Notes under the pieces: model-generated | Database searches by the model: none | What the model was told of the DNA's origin: nothing | The model's input: only the letters and a program-made list of their open reading frames with translations | Assembly: GCA_027946365.1 (NCBI GenBank) | Contig: JAPEUQ010000016.1 | Coordinates: 744,001-808,000 of the forward strand | From: Kalmusia sp. IMI 367209 | Taxonomy: Eukaryota; Ascomycota; Dothideomycetes; Pleosporales; Didymosphaeriaceae | DNA length: 64,000 nt | Direction of reading: 5' to 3' | Shown here: in pieces, positions 55,116 through 64,000 of the stretch | Position numbering within the stretch: the first letter of the stretch is position 1 | How the letters are laid out: every line of letters begins with the position of its first letter | Program-made: the position numbers and the translations under genes

Positions 55116-56698
55116 TTACTCCGTTCGTTCGCTATTCACCTCCTCTTCCGTCTCTTTCTTCGTCGTCTCGTACCGCTTCCCTCTGAAGGCGTACAGGCCC
55201 CAGTTGCTACATGTCACGTCGTGCGGATCCATATCATTGAGATCCCACCTCAAACTCCTAAAGATGTTTTCTCCAGGCTCAAGTAGGACATCTAGCTCAT
55301 TGCCATATCGCTTGTTTAGCAGATTCACGTCTTGTTCCATATCCCACGGTGAGTATCCTGTCGCGATGATAGGCACCTTCGTCTCGAGCAGTAGCGGCAA
55401 TGTCTCCTCCCACTCGTGCATCGACGCCGGATTGCCGAATCCGGGGTGGAAGCAGACGAAGCAGTCGAAGTACGGGTCGTATGGGTAGAAGTAGCCCGTC
55501 TTGTGCATAGTGTGATAGTACTCTACAAAGGTGCTGATCTTCATGGCATTGGAGATGCGGTCCTCTACCACAGCACCGAAGGGGTTCGTTGGTGTACGCT
55601 CGGGCAGTGGGAATTCGTTTTCGCGGTTGGCCATGCTTTCCGGCCCGATGAAGTGCAGCGAGAATTGCACGCGATGGAACAGGTATGCCAATTGCATCCA
55701 CGTGTCTCGTGGGAGCGATGATTCGGCTCGTGCGCCGAGGATGAAGAGGCGAACAGAAGGGGGAGCGAGGCGGGCATTCTTCCAGGTATCGCCTCCGCCT
55801 GTTCGTGGCGGATGGAGGGAGTGGCGCAGCGCTATAAAGGTCAGCCGCAGGCATATGTGTTAAGCATTTGATACATACCGCCGAAGCTCTTAAGGCCTTC
55901 AGGCGTCATGCGTCCACCTTTGCGGATATTGTAAGGGCTTAACTCGTTAATGACACTGGCAATGGTCATGGGGTATGTCAATAGCTTGGTAGCCTGTCGC
56001 ATTTCCCGGTCCTTGTTCAGTGCATCATAGTCCCGTGTGTACAGATATGTGTCCCAGCTGCTCATATTGGTCAAGATCTCCTCAATCTGCGGCTCTGCAA
56101 ACTCGAACTCCTTGAAGAACCGTCCGCTCCGTAGATCGTGGTCGTCCTCGTTGGACTGTCGCAAGACATCGCACACGTCTAGATGTGCCTCGTAGTCGTC
56201 TGCCCAATGCTCCTCGCAGCAGTATACTGGGATTCCACAGTCAGGGCACTCGAAGTCTACATGCGCGGGCGGCGTGCCGGCTTCGGAGTCTTTGCGGGCT
56301 TCGAGATCATTGGGGTTATTCGCGGTCCGCGTAGGCTTATGCGATGGATGCGGGCAATAGGCATGCTGCCGCATAAAAGCTGCGCGCTTCCGGATCTCAG
56401 GGATAGGCGAGTGAGTGAAGGAGTGGAAGAGATTGTCATCAGTCAGGACCATCTTCCGCTTGATGCCCTCCGGATCGACATACTCGTACGGCTCGAAGGC
56501 GCCTTGGAAATTGCGGCTCGGGGTGGTGGATATGCCTCGTTTGGGCAGAGAGAGCTTCGGCTGTGCGGGAGCTTTGGTGGAGTGATGGCGCTGTGAGAAA
56601 GTTTGAGGACTGACGCAGAGAGCTGGAGAAGGTCGCAATTGCGGTCGCGACGTCTTAAGGAGAGAAAGGCATCTATTGCAGGTATACGAAGACCGCAT
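55116..56698 (-). CDS. MSS51: MSS51-like mitochondrial translational activator of COX1
   Basis: Exons 55879-56698 and 55116-55831 are joined by a GTATGT...TTATAG intron, giving 511 aa. ATG 56698 begins MRSSYTCNRCLSLLKTSRPQLRPS, a basic mitochondrial presequence-like segment that itself holds a C-x2-C pair. Conserved features follow: KMVLTDDNLFHSFTHSPIPEIRKRAAFM, then a MYND-like zinc region (CPHPSHKP, FECPDCGIPVYCCEEHWADDYEAH, VCDVLRQ). Next come LRSGRFFKEFEFAEPQIEEILTNMSSWDTYLYTR and, in exon 2, VEYYHTMHKTGYFYPYDPYFDCF and FHPGFGNPASMHEWEETLPLLL. In yeast Mss51 activates COX1 mRNA translation and binds newly made Cox1. Family membership is clear; that the function is conserved in this fungus is inference. 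Confidence 0.9.
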
Positions 56699-57544
56699 GG
56701 TGAGCAATTGGGCCTCTAGGGGACGAGGATGCACGACGCGAAGCTCTGTCTATAGGATCATCATTCACGACTGCCAAGGCGCTAGTGGAGCGGAGAAACT
56801 TTCGGAGGGGTCGATGAGCCTCAAATCATCCCATCGCCCACCAGGTTTCTGCGAAGCTTCTATGTTGGATCACCATGCCGGTTTGCATTGTCGATGTTTA
56901 GATATCGTTCTCGTATATGCGCGCGCAACTCGCCGTCTCTCGCTCATCCGCATGATTTGCTAACCGTGTCTCTCCATATGCCCCTCTCATTACCGCCTGA
57001 CTAACAAAAACATATCAATACGAACGCCAATTCGGGATGCGCACAGTCGCCAGCTGGGAACTCCCCGGCCATAATACAGCACAGCTCGTCCAATTATGGT
57101 ATGCATGGACGCCGTTCCCGCCCCCTCGCCCCATCCATCCCGAATCCGGTAATTCATGTTGCGAAGCCTCAGCCTCCCATACCGCTTCTTTCAACATTCA
57201 GGCTTCAAGAAAGAAGAACAAGTGCACTATTCTCTTTTCTAGAATTGTATAAGGCGTCAATTCATGTTCATTGCTCTAGACGATCAAATGATTATGTTAA
57301 CTAATACATATTGATTCGGCGTTGGCAAACACTTGGATGCACGAGGCTGAAGATTTACCTTCTTGGTCCAGCCATGAAGCCTACCCATGTCCGAAAGATG
57401 TCACGTAATCCGCGTGCAGCAGCACCGACCAGGGGTCAGGAGTGACTGGTGCTTTTAACAAACAAGCATCGGCCCTCCTTGTCTTTCTGATCGCGTCTCA
57501 TTAATTTCAACCAATCTTTCTTTCCTACGAGGAATCTATCAAAG
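56699..57544. other. Intergenic region between divergent genes
   Basis: This is upstream sequence of MSS51 (minus) and the single-pass surface protein (plus). No supported gene. Confidence 0.6.
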
Positions 57545-58418
57545 ATGCATACAATAGTGAGGATTGTTTTTGCTCTTTGTTCTTTCACCATTCTGGCAAT
57601 AGCTTCAGGACCTACAAAGCTCTTCATCGACATGGTTCCTGAGTACGACCTACTGGAACCGTGTGCGGAGAACGAAGTCTCGACCATCGTTCGGAATATG
57701 AATTACGGATGCGGCGACGGTTCGAGGACTACATCATACGCGTGCTTTTGCTATCAGAGCTCAGCGAAATACAGCCGTATGATCAGCACGCGGGTCACAT
57801 CGGCCTGCACGAAGAGTAGCGGTCAAGAGAACAGCGCGCTGGAGGTTTTCAGTAAATATTGTCAATTGGCAGATCTCGAACAGGTTACCACTACTGGTAA
57901 GTGTGACAAGCAGAGCTAAGATCAGATGCTCATCGTGAATAGGAATCTCAACGTCGTCCGAGCCCACGGTTCTTGCATCGTCCACGAATACTAATTCTGC
58001 CTCTCCAGTATCCGGTCCCGCTACGGTCACGGTGTCGTTGACAGGTACTCCCACACCTCAGACAAACAATATGCCCAAAAAGAAAAACCACAACGTTGCT
58101 ATCGTAACAGGTGTGGCTGTTCCGGTGGTCGTCATCGCTCTAAGCTTAGTAGGCGTCGCCATCTATATCCATCGCAGAAAGAAGACCTTGTCCCCAGGCG
58201 AACTACCCGCAGAGAGTGAAAGGAAGGAGATGCCCGGAGATCCACCCCCACCTATTTTCGAGAAAGAATCATACAGACATGCATACGAAAAGGATACCGA
58301 TCATCGTTACGAGATGGATGCAAATGGTGAACAACGGGGTGAATTGATTGGTTCTATCTTGGAGCAAAATAAGGACAGGAAGATTGAACAACTATTAGGG
58401 AACATGGATCGTTCGTGA
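57545..58418 (+). CDS. Single-pass membrane protein with Cys-rich ectodomain
   Basis: Exons 57545-57896 and 57943-58418 are joined by a GTAAGT...GAATAG intron, giving 275 aa. MHTIVRIVFALCSFTILAIASG is a signal peptide. The ectodomain has six cysteines (in LEPCAEN, NYGCGDG, YACFCYQ, TSACTKS, FSKYCQL) in an order reminiscent of CFEM-like domains, but it has fewer than the eight CFEM cysteines. A Ser/Thr-rich, probably O-glycosylated stalk follows. Then comes one transmembrane helix (VAIVTGVAVPVVVIALSLVG), a basic stop-transfer (HRRKK), and a charged cytoplasmic tail with PGDPPPPIF. This layout resembles Wsc/Mid2-like cell-wall sensors and other fungal surface proteins. Exact family and function are unknown. 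Confidence 0.8.
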
Positions 58419-59031
58419 TCTGCTGCAGCTGGAAACACTAGACGTGGCGCGCGCTGACAAATGCAAGTAGCCTCCATTCGGTATTGTTGCTAATCCGTAA
58501 GAGTTGCCTTCACGTATATACTTATTGAGCGATTATTCCGAACAATATCATAATTTTGGTCTAGCCTTAGGAGCCGACAGCCTATAGAAAGCTTCCAAGT
58601 ACCATCATCATCCCACGTAACCAACGCATGTCGCATACCGCCCTTTACATCGTACCACCTAGGCAGGATCCCAACTTTTTGTTCGTTCCCAACTGCTTTC
58701 ATTCTTACACACATACGAATGTATGCTCAAGCGACGGTCCGATGTCCAGTCGTCTACGGCGCTTGCCCGCGTTATGCCCCGCACTAACAGTGCCAACTGC
58801 CCAACAACAACACATATTCATCCCGCGCTATTGTCTTAATAGTGGAGGCACCCGCCTTTAGGGCATCCTTAGAGCGCAAAATGTCAATTAAAAGGCGTAG
58901 CTTATCTACCTCGAAGATCTTAGTCTCTATCATCCTACCTTGATTCATTTGCTGCCTCAATTATAGACTAGATCTCTAATCACAAACCCTTCACTTGAAG
59001 CAACAACTCATTGCTTGCACAAATTCTCATA
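58419..59031. other. Intergenic region without recognised gene
   Basis: This is the 3' flank of the surface protein and upstream sequence of the class II aldolase-fold gene. No supported gene. Confidence 0.6.
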
Positions 59032-59991
59032 ATGGCACCATCCGCGATCACGACTGAGGAAATTACAGTCCCAAAGACCAAGCAGATCGTGCCCAGGTCG
59101 AAGGATGACCCTGCCAAGGAACAAACGGCCCTCCAGGCCATCTCCCAGGGTGTTTGCCTCCCAGGCATTCCACTCTTCTCTTCCTTCGATAAAGAGCGCG
59201 CATGGATACTCTCGCACATGGCAGGCGCCTTCCGCGTCTTCGCACGCAAGGGCTTCACGGAAGGGATGTCCGGTCACATCAGCGTACGGGATCCTGAGAA
59301 CCCGCACACCTTCTGGACAAACCCGCTCGGGAAGCATTTCGGGCTCCTCAAAGCCTCGGATATGGTCCTCGTCGACTACGACGGGAAGGTCATCGGAGGC
59401 AACATGAGCCGGCCGGCGAATGCAGCGGGGTTCTTAATCCACAGCGCGGTGCATAAGGCGAGGCCTGATGTACACGCCGCGTGCCACTGCCATGGTGTGG
59501 CAGGCAAGGCGTGGAGCGCGTTCGGTAAGAGGCTCGAGATGATAAACCAAGATGTTACGTACTTTTACGGCGAGGCGCAGTCTGTGTATGAAGACTTCGG
59601 AGGTGTGGTGCTGAACGAAGAGGAGGGGAAGAAGTTGGCTGCTGCGTTAGGACCCAAGGGGAAGGGCATGATCTTAAGAAACCACGGGCTAATAGTGAGT
59701 ATACCAATCTCGTCATCGCATCTAAAACCAAAAAGTAGCTGACGCAATTAGACTGTTGGAGGCACTGTCGACGAAGCAGCATACTTGTATACGCTCATGG
59801 AGAAGTCATGCGACGTGCAGCTAAAGGTCGAAGCCGCCGCCGCTAACGGCATCCCTAAAATATATGTCGATGACGATGCGGCAGCGTACACATTCAAGAT
59901 GGCGAGTGACCCAGAGGCTTTGTATTGGGAATTCCAGCCGGATCTGGAGTACGAGCATGAAATGAGCGCCGGCGTGTTTGCAGACTTGTGA
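59032..59991 (+). CDS. Class II aldolase/adducin-fold protein
   Basis: Exons 59032-59694 and 59752-59991 are joined by a GTGAGT...AATTAG intron, giving 300 aa. The class II aldolase/adducin domain covers about residues 55-265. KGFTEGMSGHISVRDPENPHTFWTNP is the usual N-terminal block. RPDVHAACHCHGVAG holds the paired metal-binding histidines (H152 and H154), and MILRNHGLITVGGTVDEAAYLY supplies the third His in the NHG motif. The metal ligands are therefore present and it could be an enzyme acting on a sugar phosphate or related aldol, but related fungal proteins are uncharacterised. The short N-terminal extension is polar and is not a targeting signal. ATG 59032 is the first in frame. Confidence 0.92.
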
Positions 59992-60233
59992 AGATGCTGG
60001 TGAGTAGCAAGGTGATACGGCACCGTATAGTGTACATTCGCTATCACGAACTATTAAAATAACATCATTTTGTGCAATTCCCTTAACCAACTATTTAGTT
60101 GCCTTTTCTCAAACAACACAATCCCCTCAACTAATCATCTCCACTGGGCAAAGCTCTGCCACGTCTAAGACACATGAATACCAGACGATTTGCCATTGTT
60201 TAACGTGCGCGATCTGTAAGCCCTAAATCCACA

Positions 60234-60299
60234 CTACCACCTAAAGGCACTCTAAAACGACGATGTCGTCGTCTTAACATGAGGTCCCTTAGGCGACAG
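60234..60299 (-). pseudogene. Decayed third copy of the 44-residue repeat
   Basis: This copy starts exactly 132 nt after copy 2, in the same frame, and reads LSPKGPHVKTTTSSF, stop, SAFRW, stop. It aligns position by position with IPPKAPQTKTTASSL, W, SSFGW, W. Both stops (60252-60254 and 60234-60236) replace Trp codons (TGG to TAG). Resemblance ends after position 22. It is untranslated if the stop in copy 2 is used. Confidence 0.7.
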
Positions 60300-60431
60300 T
60301 CCACCGGAAATGTTCTCAACAGGAAGGACTTCATCGTCGCGACGCTACACACCAGCGCCGCGCTTCCACCAGCCAAAGCTGCTCCACAGAGACGAAGCCG
60401 TAGTCTTAGTTTGCGGAGCTTTGGGTGGAAT
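60300..60431 (-). repeat. 44-residue repeat, copy 2, interrupted by a stop at position 29
   Basis: It encodes IPPKAPQTKTTASSLW, SSFG, WWKRGAGV, then TAG (60345-60347), then in the same frame RRDDEVLPVENISGG. The post-stop part still aligns with copy 1 (IDIDILPIKD against RDDEVLPVEN), so the stop interrupts the repeat unit. Confidence 0.8.
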
Positions 60432-60825
60432 TCCTTCGAGGGCATCTTTGATGGGGAGGATGTCGATGTCGATAGGCTGGGTATCGGCGCTGCGCTTCCA
60501 CCACTTAAAGTTGCCCCAGAGGGAGGAGGCCGTGACTTTGGTCTGTGGTGCTTTGGGTGGGATTATGGAGGTATGCGCTGTGGGGATTTTGAAGGTGGGG
60601 ACAGGATTGACTTCGGCTTCTGGGACTTCTTCGACTTCAGGAGTGACTTCAACACCGGGAGTTTCTTCGACGTCTTGACGCAGGGCCAGGCCATGACTAG
60701 GAACTGGAGGCTTGATTAGCAATTGATAAGCGATTTTCTGGACTAGACACACCTGCGACTGGTACTGCAGTAGCAATCGATGCACACAGGAGGAGGGCTG
60801 TAGCTAGGCGGGTGAGTAGCAACAT
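60345..60825 (-). CDS. Secreted tandem-repeat protein (candidate processed peptide precursor), 133 aa
   Basis: Exon 1 (60753-60825) encodes MLLLTRLATALLLCASIATA, a signal peptide, plus VPVA. A 79-nt GTGTGT...TCAAG intron leads in phase to exon 2 (60345-60673). After a Glu/Val/Pro-rich segment (EETPGVEVTPEVEEVPEAEV) come two 44-residue repeats. Copy 1 (residues 62-105) and copy 2 (106 to the end) share IPPKAPQTK(V/T)TASSLW, a short variable triplet, then WWKR. The K-R pairs (residues 84-85 and 128-129) are possible Kex2 sites. The stop codon falls at repeat position 29 of copy 2, where copy 1 has CAG (Gln). The intron is not certain: a different acceptor or start would change only the N-terminus. 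I recognise no family, and no UstYa-like or other maturation enzyme gene is adjacent. Confidence 0.6.
60432..60563 (-). repeat. 44-residue repeat, copy 1
   Basis: This 132-nt unit encodes IPPKAPQTKVTASSLW, GNFK, WWKR, then SADTQPIDIDILPIKDALEG. It is fully open. It is the reference copy for position 29 (CAG). Confidence 0.85.
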
Positions 60826-62387
60826 TCTGGGGACAAATAGGAATGAACTGTAATGATTAGAAAATGAATGTCACGAATTGATGGTACCACGACACAGATT
60901 TAAACGAGTGACCGTGGTGCGTAGCATATTCCAAAGTCGTACACTGCTCCGACGATATATACATTTTGTTCTAGACCATACACATGTCGGCGCATTGTCG
61001 ATGTTAGATACCCCTGCCAGCATGATACCCCCTGGATCCTTGGTATCTAGCCTATAAACTAGAGATATAGATAGCTAGCTGACCTCAGCGCTTGATTCTG
61101 ATTGTCCAGAAGGTGCCATGGGGGCTGATTATGGACCCCAAATGCTCAGACGAAGGTTCGAGCCGCAGCTTAGACGTGAAATGAGAACACAATGTTGTTG
61201 GTAGTATCTGGGCATTCACACAGCTTGGCTCTTGAGTTTTGGTTAGATTTTCTATTCGCGCTGCAAATGGGCTCCAAGGCGTTGGGTGCTTGAGGTGATT
61301 AAGGTTCGGGTGTCATGCAATAATCGGTTGTTTCCCGAGCCCATTTTCCGTGTAGAGTAGGAGAAAGATCGTGAGTATTTGTCGTGTTACCTGCATGTAT
61401 ACTATTTGCCGTGAAGATATGGTGCGACGCGTCACCACTATTTCTCTTCTTCAAAAGAAGAGACTGGCATAAGTCGACGGCGACCGATGTTGTGCACGAG
61501 TGGGAGGTAAAGGGCTGGAGTCTGTTGATGAAATAGTCAGTGCGCGCATGTAATTTCTGCGAAAACAAGCTTTCGTATATGCCCTGTTGCCTACTTCATC
61601 AGCAACCGGCTGAAAAAAGGAACCAAATCTAATATCAGGCAAACAATAATAGGATTATTGAGGTACTTTGTTCGTAGTGGGCGGTGAAGCCATATAATTC
61701 AGAAACGATTGAGGGTGATGGGAGACAGGAGCTTGCAGAGGGTAGTAAGGATGAAGAGGGATGACTCTCGGTACCTAGTCTAGTTGGGGTAAGCCTACTC
61801 ATATACCTCACGAGCGTCAGACCTCTTTTGCAAAAAGAATTCGATGGACAAGTAACTGAAATGCGATCTATGAGAAATCGGTGATCTTCTGCGCTGTGCT
61901 GTGTGGTGGGGAGTACACCTCTGGGATTGTACCCTAAGCCCAGCCCGAGACAACGTGCCTGCCAAGCTCCCAAGGTCGACCCCACATGCGCTGTTCCTCC
62001 ATCTCTCCACCTCTCATCATCTATGGGCCCCACGCTTAGCTTTCAAGCCTCCATTGCCCAAGACATTCCTATCTTGCGAAGGATGCGTGAACACGATGAC
62101 TGATTCAATACCGAGATTCGCCAATCCAGATTCAGCGTAGTCGTTATTGGCGAGGCTGGATATACTTTCCCTGCGAATCACAATCCTACCCAGAATGCGG
62201 GGCCCCAGACGATGGACATGGGTCCAGTTTTTTTGATGATCAAAATGCTGCCGGCAAGATTTCTCATCGCTACGGCAATTTCGCCTTCCTGAATTGCGAC
62301 GTGCAGGACCATCCTATTGGGATCTGAGACAGCTGATTGTTGATTTCGATATTTACGATAGGGGGACTTCATCGAGGCAACTTCACG
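60826..62387. other. Intergenic region between divergent genes
   Basis: About 1.56 kb lie between the repeat-protein start (minus) and the second MFS gene (plus). A TATATATC element near 60955 on the minus strand lies about 130 nt upstream of the repeat protein. Short frames at 61300-62370 lack family resemblance. Confidence 0.6.
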
Positions 62388-63995
62388 ATGTCACAGCTCG
62401 AATCTGAGACGTCTCTTTGGGCGAATAGAAAGTGCTTGTTCATCTGTTGCATCGTTTCGATCGCCAATCTGCAGTATGGATTGGACTCTGCTGCAGTCGG
62501 AGGATTACAAGCCATGCCTGGTTTCCTGAAAGTGTTTGGATACGCCAACCCTAAAGCTCCAGGAGGGTATTCTATAGACGTGAGCTAGGAACATTTCCCG
62601 AATATTTTCGTTGCACTGACAAGATACAGTCTACGTTCCAGCAACTCATTGCATCACTCCTCACGCTCGGCTCATTTGTCTCAGCTTTGACAGCCGGAAC
62701 TTTTTCTCATTTCTTTGGGCGCAAAGTCGCGTTATGGATAGCCTGTGTCCTGAATGCTATTGCATGCGTCGTGCAGATGACAAGCACAAGCCAAGTAGCC
62801 ATCTACATGGGTCGTCTCATCCTAGGCTTCGCAAACGGGTTCCTGGTCACCTTCTCCAACATCTACACCTCGGAAGCGAGTCCTGCACATCTGCGTGGTG
62901 TAATTGTGGCTTTATTTGCGTATTGGGTCAATATTGGAAGCATCGTTGGTGCTGCTATTACGAATGCGACAAAGGCCAGGCTGGACAAGGCGTCATACCA
63001 GATACCGATCGGTTCCTTGTTCATTGTCCCGCTTATATTAGCTGTAGGACTGATATTCGTACCGGAAAGCCCGCGGTATCTGCTTGCGAAAGGAAGGGAA
63101 AGTGAGGCTAGGAAGTCTCTCAAAACTTTGCGAGGATCCTCCGTTGCACCCGAAATTGTAGAGCTGGAGTGGGCGGAAATGGTTAAAGGCATTGAGGAAG
63201 AGAAACGCCTTGCCACTACAGTGGATGCGCTAGATATGTTCAAAGGTTCGTTCCCATCAGCCTTGGGGCGTTTTATTTCCTTCTAATGTTGCCAGGTACC
63301 GATCTCCGTAGAACACTTCTGTGCTTTGGCATGATAGCTTGCCAGACCGGTTCCGGCGTCTGGTTTGTCATCAGCTACGGCACATACTTCCTTATCGTCT
63401 CAGGTCTCTCCGTTTCTGACTCCTTCAAATATTCGATCATGGCCACTTGTCTCGGTTTTGTAGGAGTGAACATGGGAATGTATCTCATGAAGCGACACCT
63501 CGGTCGTCGTTCTATCCTTATCCTCGGTGGCCTCATCTGTGGCTTTTCACAGCTGGCCTTGGCCATTGCTGCAACAGTTGCCCCGGGTACAAAAGCCATG
63601 CAGAGTTGCTTGATTGGGTTCACCGCCCTGTTCAAGTGGGGTTATAATATGTGTGTAGGTGCGGCAAGCTACCCGGTCGCAACAGAACTTGTCAGTACGA
63701 GACTACGGGCTTGGACTGTGGGGAGTGCGACAAGTCTTGGGTATTTCCTGGCTTGGTTGAATGCGTTCTGTACACCGTATTTTATTAATCCGCAGAACCT
63801 TGGCTGGGTGAGTTTTATTGGGATGTATCACTTAGTAGTACTACCGTTGACAGTCAACAGGGTGCCAAATACGGCTATATTTGGGCAGGATCGTGAGTCT
63901 ACTTTCTGATATACTTACTATCCCAGCTTACCTTGGCGTAGAAACTTCCTTTGCGTCTTGTTCTTCTTCTTTTTTATGCCGGAGATGAAGGGAAG
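62388..63995 (+). CDS. MFS sugar transporter (partial, 3' end outside window)
   Basis: Exons 62388-62579, 62630-63245, 63296-63807, 63861-63892 and 63942-63995 are in phase; the last ends at a GTGAG donor and the gene continues off the right edge. Sugar-porter features are present: LDSAAVGGLQAMPGFLKVFG in helix 1, FFGRKVALWIACVLN, MGRLILGFANGFLVTFSNIYTSEASPAHLRG, VPESPRYLLAKGRESEA, and GYIWAGSNFLCVLFFFFFMPEMKGR near the end. Cytoplasmic N-terminus: MSQLESETSLWANRK. The last acceptor (after GGCGTAG) was chosen because it restores the usual WAGSNFLC block. It is distinct from the transporter at 52-54 kb in helix 1 and the PESPRYL motif, closer to the hexose/quinate/lactose-type porters. Substrate is unknown. 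Confidence 0.9.
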
Positions 63996-64000
63996 GTGAG

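Noticed and set aside
60345..60825. Reading the repeat protein as a member of a known cyclic-peptide (ustiloxin-like) cluster
   Set aside because: No UstYa-like protein with an HxxHC motif, no tyrosinase and no peptidase gene lies within the window near it. Only the precursor-like layout is present.
1..64000. Secondary metabolite cluster or transposable element
   Set aside because: No polyketide synthase, peptide synthetase, terpene cyclase, transposase or reverse transcriptase motif was seen on either strand. The MFS, nitrilase and regulator genes are scattered among housekeeping genes.

Overview
The window is 64 kb of nuclear DNA from a filamentous ascomycete (Pezizomycotina, probably a dothideomycete; the class is inferred from the gene repertoire, not proven). 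The signs are short GT-AG introns (48-98 nt) with CTAAC/CTGAC-like branch sites, two HET-domain genes, Zn2Cys6 regulators, a Sat4/rhodopsin-type membrane protein, RTA1 and MFS families, and single-copy eukaryotic genes (PAN3, ATP12, MSS51, an ORP/OSH protein). I saw no rRNA, tRNA, CRISPR array, intact transposon or prophage. Genes sit on both strands, and I see no biosynthetic gene cluster.

Layout. 0-7 kb: the 5' part of a coiled-coil (possibly Cut12-like) gene running off the left edge, a DUF6604 protein and a stand-alone RNase H-like protein. 7.6-14.1 kb, all on the minus strand: an RTA1 membrane protein, an Upc2-like Zn2Cys6 factor and a C2H2 factor. Each of these three has at least one single-base break in an otherwise convincing frame. 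15-25 kb: a secreted TolB-like propeller, a Cys/His-rich orphan, PAN3 and a small Cys-rich orphan. 25-37.7 kb: a HET protein, a GNAT acetyltransferase, a multi-pass membrane orphan, an ankyrin-PH-FFAT-ORD oxysterol-binding protein and ATP12. 38-46.7 kb: a seven-exon Zn2Cys6 factor, a tiny secreted peptide precursor, a rhodopsin-like membrane protein and a small orphan. 47-54 kb: a nitrilase, a second HET protein and an MFS sugar transporter. 55-64 kb: MSS51, a single-pass Cys-rich surface protein, a class II aldolase-fold protein, a secreted repeat protein and a second MFS transporter cut by the right edge.

The genes do not form one pathway. Housekeeping roles (mRNA deadenylation, ATP synthase assembly, COX1 translation, sterol traffic) are interleaved with accessory functions (HET, secreted peptides, transporters). 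All gene models from 15 kb rightwards close in frame once ordinary introns are removed. The 7.8-14.1 kb block does not, which suggests a local assembly fault or local gene decay.

The most unusual element is the secreted repeat protein at 60.2-60.8 kb. It has two intact 44-residue repeats, each carrying a WWKR block. A third copy lies in exact register downstream but is closed by stop codons, all of which match C-to-T changes in CpA context. A second candidate processed peptide (57 aa, with a two-cysteine core between dibasic sites) is at 41.8-42.0 kb. I recognise neither family.
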